A stretch of DNA of 64,000 nucleotides from Desulfitobacterium metallireducens DSM 15288 (GCF_000231405.2 NZ_CP007032.1:2914001-2978000), one strand, 5' to 3'; shown: positions 16,874-25,744, numbered from the stretch's first letter. Numbers and translations are program-made. Notes: generated from the sequence alone by a model not told the origin.

Positions 16874-17631
16874 TGAAGATTTCCCTCCTTCGCATTCCCT
16901 GAAGCGATTCGCAAATGTTGAGGTCGATGTGAATCAGAAAGATGCTCTCGCCCAAGAAATTCTTCTCCCACTTTGATTAGTCCACGAAGTTCGTCATTTC
17001 CTAAGTCCTGACTCGATCTTCTTCCTGGGTCACCCCACCTATTAAAGAGAACAGACCAGGAAATCTTCTGGTACTCTGAGTAAAACATCGGGGAGGTCAA
17101 AATATATTGCCAAGCCAGCTCTGGCCTCCAAATTTCTCCTATAAGGTGAGGATAAAGTTCAGGACGATGGATCTCCCTCGCCTGGAGCTTTTTACCCCAT
17201 AATCGTCCATCAATTACGAGTACAGCGCTTTCCGTTAAATGGGGAATTTGGGGTTCGTATGATGCCCAACATTTGAGTTGACGTTCCCGTGCTCCATCCC
17301 CTTCAATCACCCAAAAACTCTTACCGAACTCTTTCTGAATGGCCTGGTCGAGAATATCTACAGGGATCCCCATCCATTTTCCACTCTCTGCCTCGAGATT
17401 CGCATACCAGAAACAGGGCATACCCGTTTTCGGAGGCGAAAATCCGTCCGCATTTTGCCAAAGCGAAGAAAAAGCGAGGGGATAAACTTTTGTCGTGGTT
17501 GTGGCAATCACAGGCTTCTCAGCCTGCGAAATCTCCTCGGTTAAACGGCTTAGGCACGTTGTTTTACCACCTGCTCCGATGAAGGTCACCACCCGCGCCT
17601 TACCCACCATGTCCCAAAGACATCTTTCCAT
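16855..17631 (-). CDS. yqeC: YqeC-type molybdenum hydroxylase accessory protein
   Basis: A P-loop protein (258 residues) with VVTFIGAGGKTT near the N-terminus and ATTTTKVYP shortly after, the hallmark of the YqeC family. YqeC is known by genome context as an accessory factor for selenium-dependent molybdenum hydroxylases; its chemistry is not established. ATG 17631 has GGAGG 5 bp upstream; an ATG at 17661 would lie inside the terminator stem preceding this gene. No selD or yqeB is present in the window, so selenium dependence is only a hypothesis. Confidence 0.85.
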   Translation of the reverse strand: MERCLWDMVGKARVVTFIGAGGKTTCLSRLTEEISQAEKPVIATTTTKVYPLAFSSLWQNADGFSPPKTGMPCFWYANLEAESGKWMGIPVDILDQAIQKEFGKSFWVIEGDGARERQLKCWASYEPQIPHLTESAVLVIDGRLWGKKLQAREIHRPELYPHLIGEIWRPELAWQYILTSPMFYSEYQKISWSVLFNRWGDPGRRSSQDLGNDELRGLIKVGEEFLGREHLSDSHRPQHLRIASGNAKEGNLQWYDLW

Positions 17632-17652
17632 GCTAACCTCCGCAACCGCCAA

Positions 17653-17687
17653 AAAATTCAAGCTAGCTTAATCCTAAGCTAGCTTGA
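17653..17687 (-). terminator. Terminator between purine permease and yqeC
   Basis: Perfect 13-bp stem TCAAGCTAGCTTA / TAAGCTAGCTTGA, loop of 4, followed on the minus strand by ATTTTTT. It ends the permease transcript and would limit read-through into the hydroxylase operon. Confidence 0.92.
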
Positions 17688-17727
17688 TTATCTCAAAGAA
17701 ATAGGTTATTGACCAGATTACGTTAGA

Positions 17728-19089
17728 TTAATGTTGCATCATTCCTGTATTACCGGATAACTTCTTTTTCATTTCGTCATCGGTGTCATTTTTTCCACTG
17801 CCGTTAAAGAATGCATTTAAGATGATAGCGGTTAACGAACCGAGCGTAATTCCACTATGAAGCACGGTTTGGCTCCAGTTCGGGAACAGTTTAAAGAAGT
17901 CAGGAGCAACTAAAGGAATAAGGCCGATACCAATACTGATTGCGACAATAAAAAGATTATGAGAATTCTTGTCAAAATCAACTTTGGATAAGGTTTTAAT
18001 CCCACTTGCCGCAACAATTCCAAACATGGCAATCCCTGCACCCCCAAGGACTGCATTTGGTAGGGAAGCAATAATCGTTGCTAATTTAGGAAACAGCCCC
18101 ATAGCGACTAAAATAATACCGGACATCGCTACCACAAACCGGCTTTTTACTCCAGTAAGGCCGACTAGCCCTACATTTTGAGCAAAGGCTGTGTACGGGA
18201 ATGCATTAAATATACCGCCCAGCATTGTGGCAGCGCCATCAGCCCGAAGTCCCCGAGTCAATTCTTCTTCACCAATATGCTTGTCCACCATTTCCCCGAT
18301 CGCCAAGAAGTCACCTGTTGATTCGACCATAACGACTAACATGACTAAGATCATAGCAATGATAGAACCCATATCAAACACTGGCACTCCAAAATAGAAG
18401 GGGGTATCGATCCCCATCCAAGGTGCAGTGCTCACTCCGGAGAAATCCACAAGTCCGAGAGGAATCGCCACAACCATACCCACCAAGAGTCCAATTAAAA
18501 CCCCAATATTAGCAAGAAAACCTTTAAGATACTTATTGATTAGAAGAATCGTCACCAACACAATACCCGCAACTGCTAAAAACGTTAATGACCCATAATT
18601 CTTATTACCGACTCCCCCAGCTGCCCAGTTCACACCGACAGGAAGAAGCGAAACTCCAATAACTGTGATGACACTTCCCGTGACGACGGGAGGGAAAAAT
18701 CGAAGGAGTTTACTAAAAAATGGAGCTAGTAAAAACGTCACTAAACCCGCTATGATGACTGAACCAAAAATCATGGGCATACCCCCTGCTTTTGCCATCA
18801 TCACCATCGGTGTCACTGCCGCAAAGGTAACGCCTTGAATAACTGGGAGTCGAATTCCTAATTTCCAGATTCCTAACGTTTGAAGAAGAGTTGCAATACC
18901 ACATGTAAATAAGTCCGCATTGATTAGAAAAGCAGTTTGTTCTTTGGTGAGACCTGCTGCTGCTGCAATAATTAAAGGAACAGCGACTGCTCCAGCGTAC
19001 ATCGCTAGAACATGTTGTAATCCATACAGGAAGAGTCTCCCTGCAGGCAGCATCTCATCAACTGGATGTTTACCCGTTACATTAGCCAT
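17728..19089 (-). CDS. NCS2-family xanthine/uracil-type purine permease
   Basis: Integral membrane proton symporter (453 residues) of the nucleobase-cation symporter-2 family (UacT/PbuX/UraA). Family features are the GLQHVLAMYAGAVAVPLII segment in the first helix, VIQGVTFAAVTPM, and the ESTGDFLAIGEM motif in helix 8, where the conserved acidic residue contacts the base. About 12-14 hydrophobic segments can be counted. It precedes the xanthine-dehydrogenase-type operon and follows a guanine-class riboswitch, so xanthine, guanine or urate is a more likely substrate than uracil. Confidence 0.9.
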   Translation of the reverse strand: MANVTGKHPVDEMLPAGRLFLYGLQHVLAMYAGAVAVPLIIAAAAGLTKEQTAFLINADLFTCGIATLLQTLGIWKLGIRLPVIQGVTFAAVTPMVMMAKAGGMPMIFGSVIIAGLVTFLLAPFFSKLLRFFPPVVTGSVITVIGVSLLPVGVNWAAGGVGNKNYGSLTFLAVAGIVLVTILLINKYLKGFLANIGVLIGLLVGMVVAIPLGLVDFSGVSTAPWMGIDTPFYFGVPVFDMGSIIAMILVMLVVMVESTGDFLAIGEMVDKHIGEEELTRGLRADGAATMLGGIFNAFPYTAFAQNVGLVGLTGVKSRFVVAMSGIILVAMGLFPKLATIIASLPNAVLGGAGIAMFGIVAASGIKTLSKVDFDKNSHNLFIVAISIGIGLIPLVAPDFFKLFPNWSQTVLHSGITLGSLTAIILNAFFNGSGKNDTDDEMKKKLSGNTGMMQH

Positions 19090-19135
19090 TTTAATATTTT
19101 CCTCCTCTTGTTCTTCGTCTTTTCCATATTTATAA

Positions 19136-19211
19136 AATAAAAAACCCCAGGCGGTAGATTTCGACTCATCTCATCAAAAATGTGAGAGAAACCTACCCGC
19201 CTGGGTTTTTA
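19136..19211 (-). terminator. Riboswitch-controlled terminator before the permease gene
   Basis: A long hairpin whose arms contain AAAACCCAGGCGGGTAGGTT and AATCTACCGCCTGGGGTTTT on the minus strand, followed by a T run. It lies between the purine aptamer and the permease ATG, the expected position of an attenuator. Confidence 0.93.
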
Positions 19212-19289
19212 TCCCTTCGGTGTAATTCAGATCGACTCTGAATCTGTACCACTTGGATTAGGCTTGACCTCAACCCTAGGTACACTTTC

Positions 19290-19358
19290 GCTCATAGTCA
19301 GGCCATTTACGGCAGCCCGGTAGAAACTTACAGACCCTATCTCTGCTATTATATGAAC
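19290..19358 (-). promoter_or_regulatory. Purine riboswitch, guanine class
   Basis: Minus-strand aptamer of 69 nt. P1 is GUUCAUA/UAUGAGC, P2 is GCAGA/UCUGU, the J2/3 core is GUUUCUACC, and the loop-L3 CCGUAAA is followed by GACUAUG. The pyrimidine in GAC-UAUG is C, which specifies guanine/hypoxanthine rather than adenine in this RNA family. Ligand binding should favour the downstream terminator and switch off the permease. Confidence 0.95.
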
Positions 19359-19403
19359 ACTCTATTCCATTAAAAAACGATTTTTCGTTCAACGACGTAT
19401 TTT

Positions 19404-19432
19404 ATATTACATTATCCTCCTCAGATGGTCAA
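19404..19432 (-). promoter_or_regulatory. Promoter for the purine riboswitch-permease transcript
   Basis: TTGACC, 17-bp spacer, TATATT-like TAATAT on the minus strand. Transcription would start about 40 nt before the aptamer. Confidence 0.75.
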
Positions 19433-19496
19433 CCCTTTTTCGAACAATATTTTATTATAGGCCATAATTGTTCGGTATTTTTCAAGATACTCACTC

Positions 19497-21098
19497 CTAT
19501 GAACGAGAAACTGACCAAGAAATTGTGAATTTCGTTCCTACCCCTTTTTTACTCTGAACTGAAATCTTTCCTTTGTGGTTTTGGATAATCCGGTAGGTAA
19601 TCGTCAACCCTAGACCTGTCCCTTTTTCTTTCGTCGAAAAGAACGGAGTACCTAATTTTTTGATAACATCTTTATCCATTCCTGGACCCGTATCCTCAAC
19701 TGTGATTATGACTTCCTCCCCTTGTCGCCTCGCCTGAATCGTAACCGTCCCCTTATTTTCGATAGCCTCAATCGCATTCTTAATCAAGTTAATAAAAACT
19801 TGCTTTAATTGTCCAACAACACCTTCAATGTAAAGCGTCCCCGGTTCAACGTTTAAGACTAATTGAACTTCTTTCAGGTTAGCTTGATAACTCATCAAAT
19901 TTACCGAATCCTGCAATACTTTATCGAGATCAACCTTCCTTTTCGTTTCCGGGGCGGGTTTCGCGAGAACCACCATTTCTCCCACGATGAGATCGATACG
20001 ATCCAGTTCCTCAAGAATGGTCTCATAATAAAAAGGAGGAAGATCTTGTCCTCTTTTTTCATAGATCAATTGTGCGAATCCTTTTATAGACGTCAAAGGA
20101 TTACGAATTTCGTGAGCAATTCCCGCAGCGAGTTCACCAACAAGTGCCAATTTCTCCGTTTGCTTATTTTTCTCAGCATTCTCCATATCTCTAAGGATAA
20201 GAAGATAGTGAGTGATGATCACCAAAAAGAGGATCAATAAAATGAGTATCGTGAAATTCCGTTCCCTCTGCTGGTTTATTGCAAAATTAAACTCTTCAAG
20301 AGGCTGTACAAGAATAACCACCCAGGGCGCTTCCTTTAAGGTGATAAAGGAATGCACATTCTGTTCCTGATCATTTTCGAAATAACCGTTTGTTAATTTC
20401 TTAACCCTAATTTCCTGATAAAGCGGTGAATCTTCAAATGAGTAGGTTTTACGATATTGTTCCAGCTCCGGATGGCTTAAGACTTGTCCATCTTCGTAAT
20501 TGACCAAAGCTGCATAACCGGGTTGATCCTCCATAACGTTATCCAATATATTCTGGAGCTCACTCAAGGGAACTGACATTCCAACAAGCCCTACTACTTT
20601 GTTATCTCGATAATAGGGCACTGTGATTATAATAACCTCTTTTCCCGTAATCCGTCCTTTATAAGGCCCACTTACAGTGGTCTTTCCTTTCATGGCTTCC
20701 TTAAAATAATCACGATCTAGAATGTTTTGATCCGCTTTAGTATCAGGATATTTACCCACCACTGTTCCCTTTTCATTAGCAACCCAGAACAGAGTCGCTT
20801 TCGATTGAGCGAGCGCGATATCCTGCAAAGTCTGCGTAATCTCCGTTCGCCGTTCCTGTTTGACGGAATCAAGTGAAGCCAGTCTCTGAAGCACAACCTT
20901 ATGACTTATCAAAAAGTCATCCACAGAAGTGGCTGCCATGTCTGTGAAATGTTCTTTCTTATCAATTTCAGCCTGATGCTCCTGTTTGAGTTGCTGAAAA
21001 AGGAGAATATAGCTCATGATGAAAACAAAGCTGATAATTAGAAGAATACTGATCACTCTAACTCGTATATGATGGTTTACGAATAAATGTGCTTTCAA
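19497..21098 (-). CDS. Membrane sensor histidine kinase with extracellular Cache domain
   Basis: A 533-residue sensor kinase: transmembrane helix at about 10-32, an extracellular double-Cache-like sensor (roughly 45-285, with DYFKEAMKGKT and VVGLVGMSVP), a second helix near 290-308, an H-box AAGIAHEIRNPLTSIKGF carrying the phospho-accepting His, and an ATPase domain with the N-box NLIKNAIEAI and GTGLGLTITYRI. No response regulator is adjacent, so it is an orphan whose partner lies elsewhere; Firmicute kinases of this kind often feed Spo0A. TTG 21098 has AGGAGAGA 7 bp upstream and is preferred to GTG 21122. Confidence 0.88.
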   Translation of the reverse strand: MKAHLFVNHHIRVRVISILLIISFVFIMSYILLFQQLKQEHQAEIDKKEHFTDMAATSVDDFLISHKVVLQRLASLDSVKQERRTEITQTLQDIALAQSKATLFWVANEKGTVVGKYPDTKADQNILDRDYFKEAMKGKTTVSGPYKGRITGKEVIIITVPYYRDNKVVGLVGMSVPLSELQNILDNVMEDQPGYAALVNYEDGQVLSHPELEQYRKTYSFEDSPLYQEIRVKKLTNGYFENDQEQNVHSFITLKEAPWVVILVQPLEEFNFAINQQRERNFTILILLILFLVIITHYLLILRDMENAEKNKQTEKLALVGELAAGIAHEIRNPLTSIKGFAQLIYEKRGQDLPPFYYETILEELDRIDLIVGEMVVLAKPAPETKRKVDLDKVLQDSVNLMSYQANLKEVQLVLNVEPGTLYIEGVVGQLKQVFINLIKNAIEAIENKGTVTIQARRQGEEVIITVEDTGPGMDKDVIKKLGTPFFSTKEKGTGLGLTITYRIIQNHKGKISVQSKKGVGTKFTISWSVSRS

Positions 21099-21174
21099 AT
21101 AGCGATCTCTCCTAATCCACACCTTGTTATATTATAACCTCTTTAATTCGACCTATTTTTCACAAATCCTTCCT

Positions 21175-21213
21175 AAAAAAAGAGTAGCTATAAGTTCTTA
21201 CCTATCACTACTC
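21175..21213 (-). terminator. Terminator of the amino-acid ABC transporter operon
   Basis: GAGTAG/CTACTC outer stem with a partly paired interior, followed on the minus strand by TTTTTTT. Confidence 0.8.
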
Positions 21214-21234
21214 ATTAATTACTCTAATATTTAC

Positions 21235-22008
21235 TTATTTCGCCACAACATTTAAGAAAGACTGTGTTCTTTGTTGTGAAGGCTTTTCAAAAATTTCTTC
21301 AGGGGTACCTTCTTCGAGAATCTCCCCTTTGTCCATAAATATGACGCGATTTGCGACTTCCCGAGCAAAGCCCATTTCGTGAGTCACCACAATCATCGTC
21401 ATATGCTCTTCCGCTAATTGTCGCATGGCTTTTAGCACTTCACCGGTCAACTCTGGATCTAAGGCTGAGGTTGGCTCATCAAAAAGCATGATATCTGGTT
21501 TCATGGCCAGAGCCCGAGCAATCGCCACCCGTTGTTTCTGCCCGCCGGATAAGCGGGAAGGATAATTGTTCATTTTATCCTCCAGCCCGACTTTGCGCAA
21601 GAGTTCTTGAGCCACAGGCAATATCTCGGGATATTTAACCCCTTTGACGGTCATCGGCGCTTCGACCACGTTCTGAAGGACCGTTAAGTGAGGGAAGAGA
21701 TTAAATTGCTGAAATACCATACCCATTTTCCGACAGATCAGTCGTGCCTCAGGTTCGTTCGCATACTGAATTTTCCCCTCAGCATTTGTCGTTACGAGTT
21801 CTTCTCCTTCAATAACGATGGAGCCTTCATCAATCATCTCCAACCGATTTAAGCAGCGTAAAAAAGTGCTTTTTCCTGAACCTGAGGGTCCAATGATCGC
21901 CACAACTTCGCCTTTGGCAACCTCGAGCGAAATGCCTTTCAGCGCTTCAAACTGCTTGAACCGTTTATGAATATTCGTGGCTTGTATCATGATTTCTTTA
22001 TTTTCCAT
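21235..22008 (-). CDS. glnQ: Polar amino-acid ABC transporter, ATP-binding protein
   Basis: Cytoplasmic ATPase (257 residues) of a polar amino-acid importer. Walker A is GPSGSGKST, the Q-loop follows in [13 protein letters not shown], the ABC signature is LSGGQKQR, Walker B is [15 protein letters not shown] and the switch His is in VTHEMGF. The sequence is of the GlnQ/HisP/TcyC type. Last gene of a glnH-glnP-glnQ operon, 17 bp after the permease gene. Substrate is not determined by sequence; glutamine, histidine, arginine and cystine importers all look alike. Confidence 0.92.
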   Translation of the reverse strand: MENKEIMIQATNIHKRFKQFEALKGISLEVAKGEVVAIIGPSGSGKSTFLRCLNRLEMIDEGSIVIEGEELVTTNAEGKIQYANEPEARLICRKMGMVFQQFNLFPHLTVLQNVVEAPMTVKGVKYPEILPVAQELLRKVGLEDKMNNYPSRLSGGQKQRVAIARALAMKPDIMLFDEPTSALDPELTGEVLKAMRQLAEEHMTMIVVTHEMGFAREVANRVIFMDKGEILEEGTPEEIFEKPSQQRTQSFLNVVAK

Positions 22009-22025
22009 CTTTGATCACCTTTCCC

Positions 22026-22679
22026 CTACTCGTCGTATGCACTATAGCGCTGTTCAAGCTTTTGGAAAACTTTAGTCAGGACAAGCGTCATTGCCAGATA
22101 AAAAATGGCAGCTACAACAAACGGCATCATACTGAAATCCCGCTGCACGAGGGCACGAGTCGTCCTTAGCAAATCATTCATCGCTAAAACGTAAATCAAG
22201 GAGGTATCTTTAACGAGCGTGATCGTTTCATTACTGACTGGAGGTAAAACATTCTTAATGACTTGAGGCAAAACGATCCGGCGCATCGTTTGACCATATG
22301 TCATTCCTAGCACCTTCGCGCCTTCAAACTGCCCTCGGTCTATCGACTGGATTCCCGCACGGAAAATCTCAGCAAAATATGCCCCATAATTTAAGACAAA
22401 CGCAAGTAACGCAGCTTGAAAGTCAGTCAGTGTAATGCTAACGCCTGGGATGAACGGTAACGCGTAATAGACGAATAAAAGTTGCAACATCAACGGCGTT
22501 CCTCGGAACAACCAAATATAAAATCCAATGAAGGACTTTAACGGCTTGAAGCGAGAAATTCGTCCTAAGGCAACGAACAATCCTAAGGGCAAAGAAAGAA
22601 TAATTGTTGCGAAAAACATTTGTAGCGTGACAGTTGTGCCTTCAAGCATAGGCCCAATTATAGCTGATAGATATTCCAT
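22026..22679 (-). CDS. glnP: Polar amino-acid ABC transporter, permease
   Basis: Membrane permease (217 residues, about five helices) of the His/Glu/Gln/Arg/opine family. The EAA coupling loop is present as FEGAKVLGMTYGQTMRRIVLPQ. The N-terminal stretch LEGTTVTLQMFFATIILSLPLG is typical of GlnP/TcyB. A single permease gene implies a homodimer. The gene follows the binding-protein gene after a hairpin that could lower permease and ATPase levels relative to the binding protein. GGGGAG precedes the ATG. Confidence 0.92.
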   Translation of the reverse strand: MEYLSAIIGPMLEGTTVTLQMFFATIILSLPLGLFVALGRISRFKPLKSFIGFYIWLFRGTPLMLQLLFVYYALPFIPGVSITLTDFQAALLAFVLNYGAYFAEIFRAGIQSIDRGQFEGAKVLGMTYGQTMRRIVLPQVIKNVLPPVSNETITLVKDTSLIYVLAMNDLLRTTRALVQRDFSMMPFVVAAIFYLAMTLVLTKVFQKLEQRYSAYDE

Positions 22680-22713
22680 CGTTTCTCCCCAACTCTCTGA
22701 TTTACTAAAAGAA

Positions 22714-22739
22714 GGCCAATGGTGTATTAACCATCGGCC
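22714..22739 (-). terminator. Intra-operon attenuator hairpin between glnH and glnP
   Basis: GGCCGATGGT / ACCATTGGCC stem (one mismatch) followed on the minus strand by TTCTTTT. Probably a partial terminator or RNA-stabilising hairpin. Confidence 0.6.
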
Positions 22740-22770
22740 AGCCTAATGAACTTAATCCTTTTACAATACC

Positions 22771-23574
22771 TTATTTTACAATATTTTTGCCAAACCATTT
22801 CTCGGAAATTTTAGCAGCAGAACCATCTGCTTTCATATCCTTAAGCGTTTTTTGGACTTTGTTCAGAAGTTCTGTATCATCCTTCCGGAATCCTACTCCA
22901 TAATCTTCAGTCCCAAAGGTTTCAGTTAAAACTGTATATACCCCTGGTTTTTTAGCGGTGTAGTACCGTCCGAAAACTTCATCAATAACAACCGCATCTA
23001 AACGGCTTGTTTGTAAATCCATTAACGCTTGCGAAAAATCGCCATAAAGCTTGAGTTCCTTAAACGATTTTTGAACGTCAGGTTCATTCGCAATTGCATC
23101 AACACTCGTACTTCCGTCCTGAGTTCCTACAACTTTACCCTTAAGATCGGCTTTCGTCTTAATTGAAGAATTTGCGGGTACAATGATAATTTGTTGGTTT
23201 GCCATATAAGGCTCAGTGAAAGCGATATTTTTCTTTCTTTCCTCTGTAATCGTTAAACCATTCCAAAGGGCATCCACTTTCTTACTGTTCAACTCGACTT
23301 CCTTACTGTTCCAATCAATCGGTTTGAATTCCACTTCCATATTTAAGCGTGAGGCCGCTTCTTTAGCCATGTCAACATCAAAACCGACGAGATTATTCTG
23401 CTCATCCCGGAAGCCCATCGGCGCAAAGGTATCATCCAAGCCGATTACGATTTTTTGCGGAGTTGCAGGAGCGGCAGGTTCCGTGGTCTTAGCCGAATCC
23501 TTCGTATTTCCACAACCTGTTAATAATAAGCCACTCATGACAACAAAAGCAATTGCACTTACTAACTTTTTCAT
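22771..23574 (-). CDS. glnH: Polar amino-acid ABC transporter, substrate-binding lipoprotein
   Basis: Extracellular binding lipoprotein (267 residues). The lipobox is LLLTGCGN, after a lysine-rich signal start MKKL. The bilobed family-3 fold is recognised by GLDDTFAPMGFRDEQNNLVGFDVDM, the segment typical of amino-acid binding proteins. ATG 23574 has AGGGG 8 bp upstream; the in-frame start at 23595 is less likely. A perfect short palindrome lies upstream in the promoter region. The amino-acid racemase operon directly upstream makes histidine a candidate substrate, but this is speculative. Confidence 0.9.
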   Translation of the reverse strand: MKKLVSAIAFVVMSGLLLTGCGNTKDSAKTTEPAAPATPQKIVIGLDDTFAPMGFRDEQNNLVGFDVDMAKEAASRLNMEVEFKPIDWNSKEVELNSKKVDALWNGLTITEERKKNIAFTEPYMANQQIIIVPANSSIKTKADLKGKVVGTQDGSTSVDAIANEPDVQKSFKELKLYGDFSQALMDLQTSRLDAVVIDEVFGRYYTAKKPGVYTVLTETFGTEDYGVGFRKDDTELLNKVQKTLKDMKADGSAAKISEKWFGKNIVK

Positions 23575-23622
23575 TCGCCTATCCCCTATTCTCAATATAT
23601 ATCCTCAACGCTTATTATTTTA

Positions 23623-23638
23623 CTTTAGCATACTAAAG
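23623..23638. promoter_or_regulatory. Palindrome upstream of glnH
   Basis: CTTTAGCATACTAAAG has perfect 6-bp arms around 4 bp. It lies 49 bp before the glnH ATG, in the only promoter space for this operon, so it is a candidate operator. The binding factor is unknown. Confidence 0.5.
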
Positions 23639-23750
23639 AGGTAAAGAGATGAAATGGCGCATTATTAACGATCTTCATTAACCTGTCCCTAAATCCTCCG
23701 ATTTACTCTCCTTTTCTTGAATTCTAAAAATCCTTCAAGTTAACGTTTCT

Positions 23751-24560
23751 TTAACACTCAACTTCTATCTTTCTTAGAATTCCATCGGTATAAACCTTAC
23801 CCGATATGATTGCATCCACTAACTCCCGATTTTTTAAGGAAACGCTTGTATGGATGGCCTGTCCCGAGGGCTGTAAAACTTCTAACGTCTGATATGCGCT
23901 TTGATTTAGGCTCTTCAAAATTCCTAAAGCAACGGTTCCACTTCCGCACGCCGTTTCATAAAACAAGGTGTCAATGGATCTTACCCAAACTATGGGATGT
24001 ATTTTCAACTGTCGATCCATCTCCTCCAAGAATATCACTCCAACCGCTTCTGCTTCATCAATCTGAACTTGCCTTATTAGTTTCATCCCCGACTCTTTCA
24101 GTTTCTTTTTATCTTCCAGATATCTTTTGGCCGGTTCCGCTTCCACAATGATATGAATAATTCCTTTCATCTTGACCTTATAAATTCCGGGTTCAAGAAC
24201 GGTAACAACATCATCTCCTGAATAAATCGGCATTTGAGACCACGCGTTCCCTTCCTCATCTACCCCAGCCTTTAAGATTTCCTCTGCTCCAGAGACCTCA
24301 ATTTGAATTTCACCCGTTTTACCTTTTAGGTAATAATAGGCTGCACTTCGTGTGGCATTACCGCAAAACTCACCCCCAGCCATAACTAACTTAGGGGTTC
24401 CCTCGTTCTCAACAAAGCCAACCTGCTCAATATTTGTATCTACTTTCATTATTTCGTCATTGATTCTCTTTTTTAATTCACGACTATATCCTACCCCTTG
24501 CACTAATGCCGTATCATTACCACCAGGGCTGTAAATTTGATATTTAATTTTTCGTGTCAT
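23751..24560 (-). CDS. DapF-fold amino-acid racemase, CntK (histidine racemase)-like
   Basis: A PLP-independent two-cysteine racemase of the diaminopimelate epimerase fold, 269 residues. The catalytic pair is Cys66 in MAGGEFCGNATRS and Cys205 in YETACGSGTVALG. The N-terminus YSPGGNDTALV and the segment EQVGFVENEG resemble staphylococcal CntK, which makes D-histidine for staphylopine, more than housekeeping DapF, whose N-terminus has F-x-K-x-x-G-x-G-N-D. ATG 24560 has GGGAG 7 bp upstream. It is the third gene of an operon after a HisC-like aminotransferase and a TDT transporter. Its substrate is unproven; DapF itself is the main alternative. Confidence 0.75.
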   Translation of the reverse strand: MTRKIKYQIYSPGGNDTALVQGVGYSRELKKRINDEIMKVDTNIEQVGFVENEGTPKLVMAGGEFCGNATRSAAYYYLKGKTGEIQIEVSGAEEILKAGVDEEGNAWSQMPIYSGDDVVTVLEPGIYKVKMKGIIHIIVEAEPAKRYLEDKKKLKESGMKLIRQVQIDEAEAVGVIFLEEMDRQLKIHPIVWVRSIDTLFYETACGSGTVALGILKSLNQSAYQTLEVLQPSGQAIHTSVSLKNRELVDAIISGKVYTDGILRKIEVEC

Positions 24561-24573
24561 ATTAAGACTCCCT

Positions 24574-25731
24574 TTAAGACTCCCTGCTCTGAAGTGAGGA
24601 ATGACCATACACCTCAAGATGAGGTATCGGCGTCCCCGTGAACAGCTTACCGTTTATCGCACCTAACAGGGTTTGGCTAAAGGTATAGAGCCAAAGAAGA
24701 ACTAAAAGCACAATTAAGAAAGCGGTGTAGCCAAAGATCAGCGGGCTCTCAAAGATGGCCACAATCTTTTGACTAGCAAGAGTATACGCTGCCAAGGGAA
24801 AGATGAAGGCCCACCACGCCATACTGAACGGAATCCCCCCTCTGCGAATCTGGTATAAACAAATGAGGATAATCATCCCCAAAATCCAAATTCCAAATCC
24901 CCAAATCGCAACAGCTATAAGATCCGAAAGCTGGGTAGAGGCTAAGAGGCCCATTGAGTGGGCATTTTTCGAAGCATCAATAATCGCGCTAACCGCAAGC
25001 CCGACTGCACTCAAAAAGATCCCGAAAGAGGGTGTTGTTCCTGCGGAAGGGAGCGGATGGATAGCCAAGCGTACAAAAACAAGAGCACTGATGAAGATAA
25101 AGAGAAAAAAACCAATCCCAAATAAGGCTGTATTCACGATCAGAACGGATAAACTCCAGTTAGGGTGAAATTCTATCGTGAGTGTAAGCAAAGGATTTCC
25201 AATCAAAGAAACTGCCATGTTCGCTATGGGAGCCATAATCCAGGAAAAGTTAATCATTTCTGGTTCAGGTGTTTTCTCCAGCCTCATCATTTGAAATGTC
25301 GTGTAAAAGGTGAAAAAGGTTACTCCGACAATCGCAATGATCCAAAGCGCAAAAATCAGCGTATAGGTAAGGGCTTCCCCTAAATACTGACTCCAGATGA
25401 GGTAAATATTTGTTCCAAAAATGGCGGTCCCCACAGCCATCGTGACAAAGAAATTACCCGTAAGCGGGTGTAGCAAGTCACGGCGAGCATATTCATAGTA
25501 CTTGAACCAACGAAAGGTCCAAGGAATTAAGACGATAAAATAGAGAAGATCCGCCAGAGCCGCGATAGACATTCCAAAAAAATGACCCAAGGGTAAGGAA
25601 TTTTGCCAGAGATATAAGATGTTAGCTAGCCCGCCTGTGCCCATAATCACAGCGAACCAGGCTGGAGCTAAATATTTAATGTAATGACGTTCTTGCACTG
25701 CGAGTAACCACCTTTCGAAGTGATGAAACAT
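24574..25731 (-). CDS. TDT-family (TehA/Mae1/SLAC1) membrane transporter
   Basis: Integral membrane protein of 385 residues with about ten helices, recognised as the tellurite-resistance/dicarboxylate transporter family by the LAPAWFAVIMGTGGLANILY start and repeated helix-hairpin pattern. Members are anion channels or export dicarboxylates and sulfite. It is the middle gene of a three-gene operon, 13 bp after the aminotransferase gene and 13 bp before the racemase gene, so an organic anion made by this pathway is a reasonable cargo. The start is uncertain: GTG 25698 has a better ribosome site (AAAGGTGG, 9 bp) than ATG 25731. A duplicated GGGAGTCTTAA marks the junction with the next gene. Confidence 0.82.
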   Translation of the reverse strand: MFHHFERWLLAVQERHYIKYLAPAWFAVIMGTGGLANILYLWQNSLPLGHFFGMSIAALADLLYFIVLIPWTFRWFKYYEYARRDLLHPLTGNFFVTMAVGTAIFGTNIYLIWSQYLGEALTYTLIFALWIIAIVGVTFFTFYTTFQMMRLEKTPEPEMINFSWIMAPIANMAVSLIGNPLLTLTIEFHPNWSLSVLIVNTALFGIGFFLFIFISALVFVRLAIHPLPSAGTTPSFGIFLSAVGLAVSAIIDASKNAHSMGLLASTQLSDLIAVAIWGFGIWILGMIILICLYQIRRGGIPFSMAWWAFIFPLAAYTLASQKIVAIFESPLIFGYTAFLIVLLVLLWLYTFSQTLLGAINGKLFTGTPIPHLEVYGHSSLQSRES

Positions 25732-25744
25732 ATATGACCCAATA

